A DNA stretch of 64,000 nucleotides from Candidatus Desulfosporosinus nitrosoreducens (GCF_030954495.1 NZ_JAVHUW010000065.1:225780-289779), one strand, 5' to 3'. Counted from the stretch's first letter, positions 42,836 through 52,236 are shown. Made by a program: numbers and translations. The notes: generated by a model not told the origin, from the letters alone.

Positions 42836-43915
42836 ATGCATTATATCGGAATCGACTTAGCCTGGATCTATGCCAATGAATCGGGAATTTGTGTGATTGC
42901 TGACAATGGGGAAATCATCTCTTGCGAGTCCAAGGTTTTCAGCGATGAAATGATTGGGGATATCGTAGCAGAGTATGCCCGGACAGGAGCCATCGTGGGG
43001 ATTGATGCTCCTTTAATCGTGAATAACGAGACAGGTGCCCGGTACTGTGACAGTGCTATTATGAGAGAAAAAATTCATGGCAGAAATCTGTCCGTTTTCA
43101 CCTGCAGCAGACGCTTTATGCTCAAGCACTTCGGGGCAGTCAGGGGAGAAGAAGTGGTCAAAACCATTCAAAAGCGGATGCCGGCTTTTGCCCTCACTGG
43201 TGACTTGAGCAATAAAGAGCACGTGATTGTGGAAACCTTTCCCACGGGAATAACCTTAGGTCTTTTTCCCGATGCTTTTCAAGTTAGATATAAGATTAAA
43301 CATAAGATTGCTTTTGAAACAACCAAGACAGAAATGGGGCGGATGGTCAGCCTTTTGCAAAGGCTGGGGGACTTTGATCCTCCCATCCGTAATATAGACA
43401 ATTTTTTCGATCATTCACAGGGCATTCAAGCTATGTCTAAAAAGGGGTATAAGAACCTTGAGGACAGGCTGGATGCTTTTTTATGTGCTTACGCCGCCTA
43501 TTGGCTCGCCAGGCATAAGGGAAAGGTGATTGGCGATGACCGAGATGGCTTCATTACTATTCCGGTAATAGATGAGAAGGAAGTCCGTGACGGCAAATCA
43601 GAAAGGATAAAAGTGTACAACAAACTGGTTCGTGATAAGATACCTCAGATCATCGAAGACAGTGGCAAGAAAGCCATTATCGAAAAGGTTTCGGGTACAG
43701 GGTACCTGGACTTATTAAAGTTAGGGGAAGAGCTTCAGGAGTACCTGGACAGCCAAAAGGTTGAAGAACTAGCGGATTTAGTGGAAGTGGTCTATGCCAT
43801 CCTGGATTATAAAGGGGTTTCCCGGCAGGAATTCGAGAGTATCAGGAAGCAAAAGGTTGAGGAGAGAGGCGCTTTCCGGGATAGGCTCCTGCTGAAAGAA
43901 GTTAGGGACGACTGA
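42836..43915 (+). CDS. DUF429 nuclease-like domain fused to a MazG/PRA-PH-like domain
   Basis: A 359-residue fusion. Residues 1-245 match DUF429, an RNase-H-fold family of predicted nucleases (YIGIDLAWIYANESGICVI, VGIDAPLIV, ETFPTGITLGLFP, DRLDAFLCAYAAYWLA). Residues 262-355 form a phosphoribosyl-ATP pyrophosphohydrolase/MazG-like helical domain (YNKLVRDKIPQIIEDSGKKA, KLGEELQEYLDSQK, EELADLVEVVYAILDYKG), with the metal-binding E-E-L-x-E pattern. It could couple nucleotide clean-up to nucleic-acid cutting. GGGGGTAAATA precedes the ATG. It ends just before a broken helicase gene. Confidence 0.8.
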   Translation: MHYIGIDLAWIYANESGICVIADNGEIISCESKVFSDEMIGDIVAEYARTGAIVGIDAPLIVNNETGARYCDSAIMREKIHGRNLSVFTCSRRFMLKHFGAVRGEEVVKTIQKRMPAFALTGDLSNKEHVIVETFPTGITLGLFPDAFQVRYKIKHKIAFETTKTEMGRMVSLLQRLGDFDPPIRNIDNFFDHSQGIQAMSKKGYKNLEDRLDAFLCAYAAYWLARHKGKVIGDDRDGFITIPVIDEKEVRDGKSERIKVYNKLVRDKIPQIIEDSGKKAIIEKVSGTGYLDLLKLGEELQEYLDSQKVEELADLVEVVYAILDYKGVSRQEFESIRKQKVEERGAFRDRLLLKEVRDD

Positions 43916-43929
43916 GAGGTTGAGGGAAA

Positions 43930-44174
43930 TTGACAGAAAAGATCATGCAGAAGGGAAGCCTGGGCAGCGTCACTGAAGATCTCTTTGTCGAGCTGTTCTG
44001 TGATACCTTTGGTCCGGAACAAGCGGAGTATCTCTTTCTTCAGTATCCGGTCACAGATATTTATGGACATAGACGCTCCATTGATTTTGCGCTGGAAAGC
44101 GAAGACTTAAAATCGCCATCGAGATTGACGGTGAAACCTATCATAATTCCAACAGGGTTTCTTCTATAATATAG
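43930..44174 (+). pseudogene. N-terminal fragment of a large helicase-nuclease
   Basis: TTG/ATG start region reading EKIMQKGSLGSVTEDLFVEL, then DFALESEDLK. A lost base near 44110 shifts the frame, after which the sequence resumes as AIEIDGETYHNSNRVSSI and stops. The D...IEIDG pattern is a PD-(D/E)XK nuclease core. I recall this N-terminus from Firmicute DEAD/DEAH helicase proteins whose C-terminus carries a phospholipase-D-like domain. Such a C-terminus is found at 59426-60007. The rest of the gene is absent here. Confidence 0.65.
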
Positions 44175-44304
44175 GATATAGATTCATGATTAGTATATTT
44201 GTGAGTACGATTTTTGTAGTCTGCATGAGTGTTTAGTAAATAAAATATTGAAGCTAATGATATTGATATAGGAGCATTTTTAGATTATAAAGGGAGGGTA
44301 AGAA

Positions 44305-45420
44305 ATGAAGATTGTATCTCTTTTTAATAATAAAGGCGGCGTTGGAAAATCAACGTTAGGTTTTCACTTGGGATGTGCACTGGGTGAAATTGGAAAAAAG
44401 GTTCTTCTTATTGATTTAGACCCCCAGTGTAATATGACTATTTCTGGTATGTTTGAAGACGGACTGCATCAGATTTGGCAAGAAGAAGATGATTTTATCG
44501 ATGATTACGGACCAACTGTTGAACGATATGGCTTAGAGAAAATAATAAATACCTCTAGGTCAATTCACTTTCTTCTTAAACCTACAGAGGATGGATTAAA
44601 TGAACTGACAAAGTATCCGCCGGTAATTAAACTCTATAATAATGTGGATTTAATCCCTGGACGGCTCTCCCTACATAAATATGAAAATAAACTTGCAGAG
44701 CGTTGGAGCGGATTATACCAAAGCGATAATGTGAGTATTAGGTACGTGACGAATATTCGTAGATTATGTGAAATTTATAAGAAACTTAATGGATATGACT
44801 ATGTCTTGATAGATACTTCCCCTAGTTTGGGAATTCTTAATAAAGTGATCATTTCCACAGTTGATGGCTTTATAATTCCTGCCCTGCCAGATATGTTTAG
44901 TGTATATGGTATTCGTAACATAGGAAATTCTCTGCAACAATGGCAGAGAGAGTTTGAGACGATATATAAACTTATATCCGAAGATAAAAGGGCAAGGTTC
45001 CCTAAAAAGTTTGTTCAATTCCTTGGATATACAATATACAATGCCAAAAAGCAGTCTAAGAATCTTAATGAGTACGATTTGGCAGTTGCACATTATGCAT
45101 ACGCAAAAGAAATGCCGAAAATCGTTGATCGATATATAATGCCTCAAAACAGAGCTCCTATTGCTGACATTATGAATCCAATAGGAGGTGATGCGGTTAT
45201 GCATTCTCATAACACATTTCCCTCTGTGGCGCAGTCGCTGAAGTGTCCAATGTGGCTTGTCCCTCAAACTTATAAATATTATCAGGAAAATAATCCGGAA
45301 TTGCTGGACTCTTTATTAGTCGAAGAGCCCAATCCGGGCCATTTTAAAAAATATAAAGAAACACAAGAAAATTATCATGTTTTTGCCAAGGAATTTATTG
45401 GACGGGCGGAGGTGCTATAA
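44305..45420 (+). CDS. ParA/MinD-type ATPase paired with an alarmone synthetase
   Basis: A 371-residue ParA-family ATPase with the deviant Walker A NNKGGVGKST (9-18), LLIDLDPQCNMT (switch I) and YVLIDTSPSLGILN (Walker B). It is longer than plasmid ParA, with a C-terminal extension of about 100 residues. No parB or centromere-like repeats are near, so plasmid partitioning is unlikely. It stands six bases before a RelA/SpoT synthetase gene, which suggests a two-gene system in which the ATPase senses or restrains the synthetase. GGGAGGG is well placed. Base composition is more A/T-rich than the Wadjet region, suggesting transfer. Confidence 0.85.
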   Translation: MKIVSLFNNKGGVGKSTLGFHLGCALGEIGKKVLLIDLDPQCNMTISGMFEDGLHQIWQEEDDFIDDYGPTVERYGLEKIINTSRSIHFLLKPTEDGLNELTKYPPVIKLYNNVDLIPGRLSLHKYENKLAERWSGLYQSDNVSIRYVTNIRRLCEIYKKLNGYDYVLIDTSPSLGILNKVIISTVDGFIIPALPDMFSVYGIRNIGNSLQQWQREFETIYKLISEDKRARFPKKFVQFLGYTIYNAKKQSKNLNEYDLAVAHYAYAKEMPKIVDRYIMPQNRAPIADIMNPIGGDAVMHSHNTFPSVAQSLKCPMWLVPQTYKYYQENNPELLDSLLVEEPNPGHFKKYKETQENYHVFAKEFIGRAEVL

Positions 45421-45426
45421 ATAGCA

Positions 45427-46149
45427 ATGGAGCTTCTCGAAAAGAAAGAAATTGTTGAGGTTGACCTTGTGGATCCCGTGATTAAATTCTATTGTAATAG
45501 GCAGACACAATTTCTTTTAGAGCAATTTCTGAATCAAGTAAAAACCTTTTTTGAATTGAATCCAACATTACATACTCCTCCATTTCCGGTTGCTCATTCT
45601 ATTAAAGCTAGATTAAAAGACCCGGAGCACCTTCGAGATAAACTGAAACGCAAAGCCGAAAAAGGAATTAAAGTAACAGAGAATTCATTGCTTTGTGAAG
45701 TCACAGATCTGGCGGGTGTACGTGTGCTACACTTATATCAAGATCAGTTCGAGACAATTCATACAGAGATAATTAGAAAGGTTGATTGTGGAGACTGGGT
45801 TTTGGGAGAGGATCCAAAAGCCTATACTTGGGATCCAGAAACTAAAGCCTTTTTTGGCCGTTTAGGTATTTTAACAGAAGTCCGAGATTCATACTATACA
45901 AGTGTTCATTATCTTGTGAAACCCAATAATAAAAGCGATATATGCTGTGAAATACAAGTGAGAACGTTGTTTGAAGAAATATGGGGAGAAATAGACCACG
46001 CCATTAATTATCCACATAAAGTCGAAAGTATTGCTTGTGCTGAACAACTTAGGGTGTTATCTAAACTTGTTTCTACTGGAACGAGGCTGTCAGATTCTAT
46101 TTTCAGATCCTATAAAGAATACGTTGAAAAAACTGATAAAGATTTGTAA
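45427..46149 (+). CDS. RelA/SpoT-type (p)ppGpp-synthetase-like toxin candidate
   Basis: A 240-residue protein with a complete RelA/SpoT synthetase core: the ATP-binding RLKDPEHLRDKLKRKA, the VTDLAGVRVLHLY strand with catalytic Asp, SYYTSVHYLV, and EIQVRTLFEEIWGEIDHAIN with the catalytic Glu. There is no hydrolase, TGS or ACT domain, so it belongs to the small alarmone synthetase group. Several members of that group are toxins that make ppGpp or ppApp, or pyrophosphorylate tRNA. It directly follows the ParA gene. The ParA protein, or a domain in one of them, may neutralise it. Confidence 0.87.
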   Translation: MELLEKKEIVEVDLVDPVIKFYCNRQTQFLLEQFLNQVKTFFELNPTLHTPPFPVAHSIKARLKDPEHLRDKLKRKAEKGIKVTENSLLCEVTDLAGVRVLHLYQDQFETIHTEIIRKVDCGDWVLGEDPKAYTWDPETKAFFGRLGILTEVRDSYYTSVHYLVKPNNKSDICCEIQVRTLFEEIWGEIDHAINYPHKVESIACAEQLRVLSKLVSTGTRLSDSIFRSYKEYVEKTDKDL

Positions 46150-46427
46150 TTGTAAATTCCATATTCCATGGTGGATCACCAGTTGTTTCTATTGTCAGGC
46201 GGATGAACTTTCCATTATCCATATACCAGTTTGGCTAATTAGCAGAAGTCCAAATATGGACATATTTGTAAGGGATAAATAATAAGTAATTGTTTTTAGA
46301 GAAAGGGACTATTTTCGTAATAACTTTCTGGATATATTTGGTTGGTTATCCAAAAGATTATTCGCAAATTCAGCAGTAAGATGACATGCCTAGGTCAATT
46401 TAATAGTGTCAGGAGTGAAGCACATAG
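46150..46427. other. Gap between synthetase and HEPN-like gene
   Basis: Nothing clear. The A/T-rich sequence could hold a promoter for the next gene (AGGAG at 46411 serves it). No terminator hairpin is evident, so read-through from the ParA-RelA pair is possible. Confidence 0.35.
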
Positions 46428-47030
46428 ATGAAGTTCTCTAATCATAATAACGTTAATTTAATGAACATAGCGGAAGTAATTCACCGTATTATCCGATTTA
46501 CTGAAGAGCTAAATAAATTTTGGTCGAGTGCTCAGGGATGGGCCCCAATAGAGGCAGCACAGTTATTGACCAAATCCCGTCTTGACTGGCAAGTATCTTT
46601 AGCTCACTACCTAAGTGAATGGGAGGATGATCCAATTTCTGAAAAATACGACGGCGGATTGATTTTGGCCTGGTCAAATCTAGGGAGTCTCGTTGAAGGT
46701 ACTATGAAATTATTCCTTTCAGTTTATTACATGGACTATCAGGAAGATGTTAATGCAATTAAGAAACGTGACAAATTAGTTGACTCCGATCGGTTAGAGC
46801 TTGAGCAACTTAGGCAGTTTTTCATCAAAAGAATTTGGCTTAATGATAGTGAGTGGAAAGAATGGGTTTTGCATGTTCAGCAGAGGCGGAATGCAATTCA
46901 CTCCTTTAGAGATAGAAAGATAGGCTCATTTGACGATCTTCGATCAGATGTAAGGCGATACCTTGAATTTATTAGGTACCATAACAGTCGCCTCCCGTAT
47001 CCAGATGAAGTCTTTTGTCCTTTCTTTTAG
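46428..47030 (+). CDS. HEPN-like protein, unknown
   Basis: A 200-residue all-helical protein. The stretch HVQQRRNAIHSFRDRKIGSF contains R-x4-H, the signature of HEPN ribonucleases, with the following helix typical of the fold. The N-terminal half (AAQLLTKSRLDWQVSLAHYL) is helical with no motif. It might be an RNase effector or a helper in the island. It is separated from the ParA-RelA pair by 278 bases on the same strand. I cannot place it in a named family. Confidence 0.6.
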   Translation: MKFSNHNNVNLMNIAEVIHRIIRFTEELNKFWSSAQGWAPIEAAQLLTKSRLDWQVSLAHYLSEWEDDPISEKYDGGLILAWSNLGSLVEGTMKLFLSVYYMDYQEDVNAIKKRDKLVDSDRLELEQLRQFFIKRIWLNDSEWKEWVLHVQQRRNAIHSFRDRKIGSFDDLRSDVRRYLEFIRYHNSRLPYPDEVFCPFF

Positions 47031-47067
47031 GGATAGGTCTTGCCGACCCGGTTAGAAGGATCTTTAG

Positions 47068-47172
47068 ATCAAGACTCCAGTTATTCATGTTCACATAAAG
47101 CTAATTAATGGGAAGGTTGAGTATTCCTTTAAGATTCTTGAAGAAGTTGATGCAACAAATGGAGATAAGTAA
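47068..47172 (+). pseudogene. Short orphan coding scrap
   Basis: A start-less frame of 34 codons (KTPVIHVHIKLINGKVEYSF, ending ATNGDK) reads like real protein and stops before the HEPN/Toprim gene. It may be the tail of a deleted gene. Family unknown. Confidence 0.3.
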
Positions 47173-47230
47173 GATTACTTTAGGCTAAAACTAGAAGTTC
47201 AAATAATAACATAAGGGGATAAATTCATTT

Positions 47231-48514
47231 ATGGGTGAAATTGTAGGGATTAAAATTGGATCATATGAATTTCTATCATACAAAAACACGTTTGGTGATT
47301 TATTAACAATATTTTGTCCGGAAGATAGATGTGTTAAAGAATGTACTGATGATGACGGCGAATCTTATACTTGTTATTCATTTATTACAACTGTTGAACG
47401 GGCTAAAAAGAGCTTGGATTGTTTGGGATTTACCGTTGAAGCTGCGAGAAATTCGTTTGATAAAAGTAAACAAGAAGAAATTGAATTTCTCGACGAATGT
47501 TTTGATGCTAAGCATGACCAATATGATAGTAAGGTAGTAAGAGAAAAATTTACATTTGACAAATGGTGTACAGCTGCAAAACGGTATGCGCTTATGCTAT
47601 CAAAAGACCATTTTGCTTATACAAAGTGCCAATATAAAAATTTAGAAAAACAGCGTAAAAGAAAAGATCTATCTGTTGCAGAGCGGATTGTGCTCGATTC
47701 CTTACCATTTGAGGACAATGAACATTTCTTTGGCATCTATTTTGAATATACTTCCCGTTGGGAAATATTTAGAGTATTATTGGATGCTTTTGAGCCTAAT
47801 ATGCAAATTGTATTAGACTATACGGACTTATTCAATGGTGGATGGTGTAATGAATTTCCAGAAGATAGTGATTTTAGCGTACAAAAAACAATAATTCTAA
47901 CTGAAGGAAAATACGACGCGGATGTAATATCAAAGTCTATGCAAATTTTATACCCGTATATGAAAAAATACTATTCATTTATAGACTTTTCTGGAGCAAA
48001 TGTTCAAGGAAGCACAAGCTTTTTAACCCATTATGTTAAGGCCTTTATCGGAGCTGGCATTCAAAATAGGATAATTGCTTTATATGATAATGATGCAACA
48101 GGATGTTCAGAAATCGAACTACTGAAAACTATTAGTCCTCCATTAAACTTTAGAATAATTACATTACCACATATCGAACTTGCAGAAAACTACCCTACCA
48201 TTGGCCCGACAAAAGACGAATGCGTTGATATTAACAGAAAGGCTTGCTCAATAGAACTATTCCTTGGAAGAGATGTTTTAACCGAAAACGGAAACTTGAT
48301 TCCAATTATGTGGAAAGGTTATATAGACAAAATAGGTACTTACCAAGGTGAAATTATTAAGAAGGGTGAAGTACAAAAGAAGTTTAATAGAAAAGCAGAA
48401 GCAACGAGTATAAATGGAATAATAGACTTTGAAATCTGGAGGGAAATGGATTTGTTGCTTAATACAATTTTTCAGGCATTTATTAATTATGAAGGGGAAC
48501 AAAAACGCAAATAA
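47231..48514 (+). CDS. HEPN/Toprim-associated protein
   Basis: A 427-residue protein. The first 150 residues (IVGIKIGSYEFLSYKNTFGD and a conserved HFFGIYFEYTSRWEIFRVLL patch) match the HEPN/Toprim N-terminal domain. The second half is a Toprim fold with ILTEGKYDADVISKSM (catalytic Glu) and ALYDNDATGCSE (Asp-x-Asp). It probably cuts or nicks nucleic acid as an effector in a defence module. It has no detectable HEPN R-x4-H of its own. GGGGATA lies upstream of the ATG at usual spacing. Confidence 0.75.
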   Translation: MGEIVGIKIGSYEFLSYKNTFGDLLTIFCPEDRCVKECTDDDGESYTCYSFITTVERAKKSLDCLGFTVEAARNSFDKSKQEEIEFLDECFDAKHDQYDSKVVREKFTFDKWCTAAKRYALMLSKDHFAYTKCQYKNLEKQRKRKDLSVAERIVLDSLPFEDNEHFFGIYFEYTSRWEIFRVLLDAFEPNMQIVLDYTDLFNGGWCNEFPEDSDFSVQKTIILTEGKYDADVISKSMQILYPYMKKYYSFIDFSGANVQGSTSFLTHYVKAFIGAGIQNRIIALYDNDATGCSEIELLKTISPPLNFRIITLPHIELAENYPTIGPTKDECVDINRKACSIELFLGRDVLTENGNLIPIMWKGYIDKIGTYQGEIIKKGEVQKKFNRKAEATSINGIIDFEIWREMDLLLNTIFQAFINYEGEQKRK

Positions 48515-48601
48515 GTTAATGTTATAAGATTCCTGTTAAAAATCGAATCTCGATGATTATATGAACGAATATATCTTTTCAAGAGCTATAAGGATCTTTT
48601 A

Positions 48602-48786
48602 ATGAATACTGACCATGAAATAACTGATGAATCAATATACCTCGACATATATAATTTTGGAAAGACTGGAATGATCAACAAAAACGGCATGAAATTGTAA
48701 TGAAAATAGCCGATTCAATTACAACCGAAAGAAATGAAATGGCACATGCTAAGGTGAGTTACCAAGAATATGTGGGCTTCCACTAG
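48602..48786 (+). pseudogene. HEPN-domain remnant with frameshift
   Basis: After a frame change near 48665, the sequence reads RHEIVMKIADSITTERNEMA and HAKVSYQEYVGFH, then stops. RNEMAH is an R-x4-H HEPN motif and the flanking helices fit. It seems to be the C-terminal end of a HEPN protein that once accompanied the Toprim gene. Confidence 0.6.
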
Positions 48787-48911
48787 TTTTCATTAGATCG
48801 TATTAAAACAGAGTCTGTATGCTATAAACAACAGCTAAAGACAAAATGGTATGGGTTAAAGATGTAATTAGAGAAAAGGTATACAGCCTCAAGCCCAAGG
48901 AGGATATGGCA

Positions 48912-51900
48912 ATGCGAGTAATCAATCAGGCTACTCTGATTCGTTATTTGTCTGTTATGAACAACGGAGAGATTGATTTCTTCTTGGGTTCTGGCGCGTC
49001 CGCTCAAGCCGGAATCCCCACTGGAGGAACAATGATTTGGGATTTCAAACGTGAACTGTATTGCACAGAAAATAGTGTATCAAAAGATTTGTTCAAAGAT
49101 CTGAATGCTGAAATCACACGAAAAAAATTGCAAAATTACTTTGAATTCCAAGGCGGTCATCCTGCACTTTGGGCACCTGAAGAATATGCACATTATTTTG
49201 AACTATGCCATCCTACTGCTATCGCAAGAGAACGTTACATACTGAGCAAAGTTAATGACATTTCGCCATCAATAGGACATTTATGTCTAGGCAACCTATT
49301 TATCAAAAAGAAAGTCGTCAACATTTGGACAACGAATTTTGATGAACTTGTTGAAGCGGGTATCAAGACGCTTGTTCCACATCATAGCTTTAATGTCTAC
49401 AGCAGTGCCAATAAAAGCGTTGCTCCAAGCAATGCTCTTTCGTCGGTTATAAAACTGCATGGCGATTACCGATATGACCATATAAAAAATACGCCAACTG
49501 AACTCCAGAGACTCGAAGCTAGTATGCAAAAGGCCTTTTCAGTATCTCTCGTTAACAAGGGACTTGTCGTAGTCGGGTATTCAGGTTCAGATGAATCCAT
49601 TATGAGTATTTTTGAAGCTGGAATGATAAATTCTGATTTTTTGAAATACGGCCTGATTTGGACAATACCAGAAGGTGTGCAATTATCTGACCGCCTAAGC
49701 GCTCTGATGGAAAGAGTATGTCAGGTAAATGAAAATTCTGGCATAGTGCAAATTCAAGGCTTCGATAAATTTATGCACAGTATCTATGCGACACAGATCA
49801 GTAAGAACGATGTCATTGAGAATCTATGGAAAGACTATGCCCATAGAAAACTCCCCATCAGTTTTCAAATAGCACCGAACACTAACTTTACCAAACTGAA
49901 CGCGTTTGAATCAACATCTTTCCCATCGTGTATGGTATTTGATACGGATATATCCTCTTGGAAACAATTGAGAGAGGTAATCGGCGATAGCAGAATTATA
50001 GCAGCGCTTTATGCTAGTCGTATATATTGTTTTGATGAAACAGATGAAATAAACAGGGTTTTCGATTATCATGTCAAATCTCAAATAGAACAAGAAAGGG
50101 TTTCAAACCGCATTTTGTATTGTACCGATTCAATTTATATTGGTATGCTATATTCCATTATAAAAAAGGTATTGATTAGTGAATTTGGAATGATTGAATT
50201 CCGGCGAAATAAATATTATGATCCCACAGTAAGCCGCAGGGATTACGATCTCCACTGCTTGATTTATGAAGCTATTGAAATCTCTCTTTCTGTTTACAAA
50301 GGTAAAATTTATTTGAACACAGTCCCCACAGTTTTTGTTACTGATTACGGTGGCAATACATTTGAACGTTTTGAAAATCAAAGAAGAATCAATTCGGCAA
50401 TGTCGAAGCTATATAATGGACAATATAACGAAAAACTAAAGTTCTGGAATTTGTTATTCTCAAAAAATAGGCCTTTTTCATTTTCCTATAAGAGTTTTTC
50501 GTTGTCCTTTAACAAAGTCCCCATAAGTAGTGGCGGTGTTTCCCGTGTCCAAAGCTGGCCTACTAAAACATGCTATCGTTTCTCTGAACCGGAAATGCAG
50601 TTTAGTGTTACTGACATAAGCAAAAGGTCTGTTAATCAACTGAAAGGTATTTCAAAATATGCTCCACTTGATTGCTCCTATTACACGCAACAAACGCATA
50701 GACCATCTATTGAACTGGCTATTATTTCACCGCAAGAACAAATAAGAAAACTTCTGAATCATCTGTCAAAACTTAATCAACCGGCCTTGCCACGGAACCC
50801 TAACGATGGATTTTTAACACAATATTCTGGATTTGATGCTGTGTTTAAGAGAGGCCTATCAATTCCTGCGGAAAATAATACAACCAAAGTATTCCTTTAC
50901 TCTCAAAGCCGTACTTCCAACATGAACGAAGTCGACTATTCGAATGGTTTAAAGAGAACTATTGACAGACTCGCAGGTCAAAACAATTTTGACATAGCTG
51001 TCATATATATTCCCACCGTTTTCTCTCGATTCAGAGAAAATCACTTGACTGATTTCAATCTTCATGATGCCATAAAGCTATATGCGACAGACAAATCTGT
51101 TAAAGTGCAATTTATTGAGGAAAGGTCCATAGACTACTATGATCAATGCAAGGTTATGTGGGGTTTGTCTACCAGCCTTTACGCAAAAGCGACAGGTATT
51201 CTTTGGCAACCAGTTACAATGAATAAAGAGACTGCCTTTGTCGGCGTAAGTTATGCCATCTCGAAAAGTAAAGGTACATGTATCGGTTGCAGTCAACTGT
51301 TCGATTCGACAGGAACCGGGATTCGACTTCTGCTTAGAAAAATTGATGATCCCGGATTCTGGGGTCGTAATCCCTATATGAAGAGTGATGAGGCAAGGTC
51401 AATGATGTCCACTCTTCGTGATCAATACTACAAATACGATTCGACAAATCCGTTAAGGCGTATCGTTGTACATAAGACTACACCGTTTACTCAAGAAGAA
51501 ATAAAGGGTTTTACACAGGCCCTTGAGGGTATCGATGATATCGAACTTTTGCAGATTCAAGAATATGCTTCATGGCGTGCTATTCGGTATGATACGATAG
51601 ATTTCAAAAGGGATCCGGCGCGGTTCGCTATCCACCGAGGAACAGCTATGCCGTTGGATGATGATTGCTTTTTACTATGGACGCATGGGTGTATCCAACA
51701 CAATGACTTATCAGGGATTGGGCACAACTATTATAAAGGCGGGCGTGGTATACCTTCGCCATTGCTAGTTAAGCGGTTTTATGGAAAAGCATCAGGAGAT
51801 GTATTGGTTAATGAAATTCTGATGCTTTCAAAAATGAACTGGAATAGTGGTGACAGCCTTTATAAGCAATTGCCAGTTACTTTGGATTTTGCAAAAGTAC

Positions 51901-51968
51901 TCTCACGGATGTCCAAGCAGGACGAAGCGATTTATAATAAGCCGTATGATTTCAGATATTTCATGTAG
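48912..51968 (+). CDS. Single-chain SIR2-APAZ-Argonaute (short-pAgo type)
   Basis: A 1018-residue protein that looks like the two SPARSA subunits in one. Residues 10-330 are a SIR2 NADase domain: FFLGSGASAQAGIPTGG, IWDFKRELY, WTTNFDELVEAG and IKLHGDYRYD carry the NAD-binding and catalytic Asn/His. Residues about 330-620 are probably APAZ. The C-terminal 400 are MID-PIWI (CKVMWGLSTSLYAKATG, FVGVSYAISKSKGTC, DDDCFLLWTHGC, VTLDFAKVLSRMSKQ). PIWI lacks the first catalytic Asp (VGVSYA), so it should bind guide and target without cutting and trigger NAD+ depletion. ATG 48912 has AAGGAGG eight bases upstream. Confidence 0.88.
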   Translation: MRVINQATLIRYLSVMNNGEIDFFLGSGASAQAGIPTGGTMIWDFKRELYCTENSVSKDLFKDLNAEITRKKLQNYFEFQGGHPALWAPEEYAHYFELCHPTAIARERYILSKVNDISPSIGHLCLGNLFIKKKVVNIWTTNFDELVEAGIKTLVPHHSFNVYSSANKSVAPSNALSSVIKLHGDYRYDHIKNTPTELQRLEASMQKAFSVSLVNKGLVVVGYSGSDESIMSIFEAGMINSDFLKYGLIWTIPEGVQLSDRLSALMERVCQVNENSGIVQIQGFDKFMHSIYATQISKNDVIENLWKDYAHRKLPISFQIAPNTNFTKLNAFESTSFPSCMVFDTDISSWKQLREVIGDSRIIAALYASRIYCFDETDEINRVFDYHVKSQIEQERVSNRILYCTDSIYIGMLYSIIKKVLISEFGMIEFRRNKYYDPTVSRRDYDLHCLIYEAIEISLSVYKGKIYLNTVPTVFVTDYGGNTFERFENQRRINSAMSKLYNGQYNEKLKFWNLLFSKNRPFSFSYKSFSLSFNKVPISSGGVSRVQSWPTKTCYRFSEPEMQFSVTDISKRSVNQLKGISKYAPLDCSYYTQQTHRPSIELAIISPQEQIRKLLNHLSKLNQPALPRNPNDGFLTQYSGFDAVFKRGLSIPAENNTTKVFLYSQSRTSNMNEVDYSNGLKRTIDRLAGQNNFDIAVIYIPTVFSRFRENHLTDFNLHDAIKLYATDKSVKVQFIEERSIDYYDQCKVMWGLSTSLYAKATGILWQPVTMNKETAFVGVSYAISKSKGTCIGCSQLFDSTGTGIRLLLRKIDDPGFWGRNPYMKSDEARSMMSTLRDQYYKYDSTNPLRRIVVHKTTPFTQEEIKGFTQALEGIDDIELLQIQEYASWRAIRYDTIDFKRDPARFAIHRGTAMPLDDDCFLLWTHGCIQHNDLSGIGHNYYKGGRGIPSPLLVKRFYGKASGDVLVNEILMLSKMNWNSGDSLYKQLPVTLDFAKVLSRMSKQDEAIYNKPYDFRYFM

Positions 51969-52236
51969 AAATAGTTTTCTTCACAACTTTTGTTAGAAGG
52001 TATTTGAATTTTCCATATAACTGTCTAACTCTGTTGCGTTGTGAACCGCACATCATCCGTATTAGGCCAATAATTTGGAAGTCCCTAAATATCTAGGTAA
52101 TTTATCAGGAAAAAGTTAAGGGTGGCGCAGTTGTTTTCACAAAACGTATTATTGGAAATAATAACACTATTGATGCCGGCTATGTAAAAAGGGGTTGCCT
52201 TGCATTCTCCAATTAGGAACAAAGGAGGGAACGAAC
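51969..52236. other. Gap before the RecQ-UvrD gene
   Basis: A short frame around 52115-52185 (GGAVVFTKRIIGNNNTIDAG) looks like a scrap of protein. Otherwise nothing but the ribosome site AAAGGAGG at 52221. No terminator separates it clearly from the Argonaute gene. Confidence 0.35.

Noticed and set aside
44305..45420. ParA as part of a plasmid partition locus
   Set aside because: No ParB gene, no iterons or parS-like repeats nearby; its partner is a RelA/SpoT protein.
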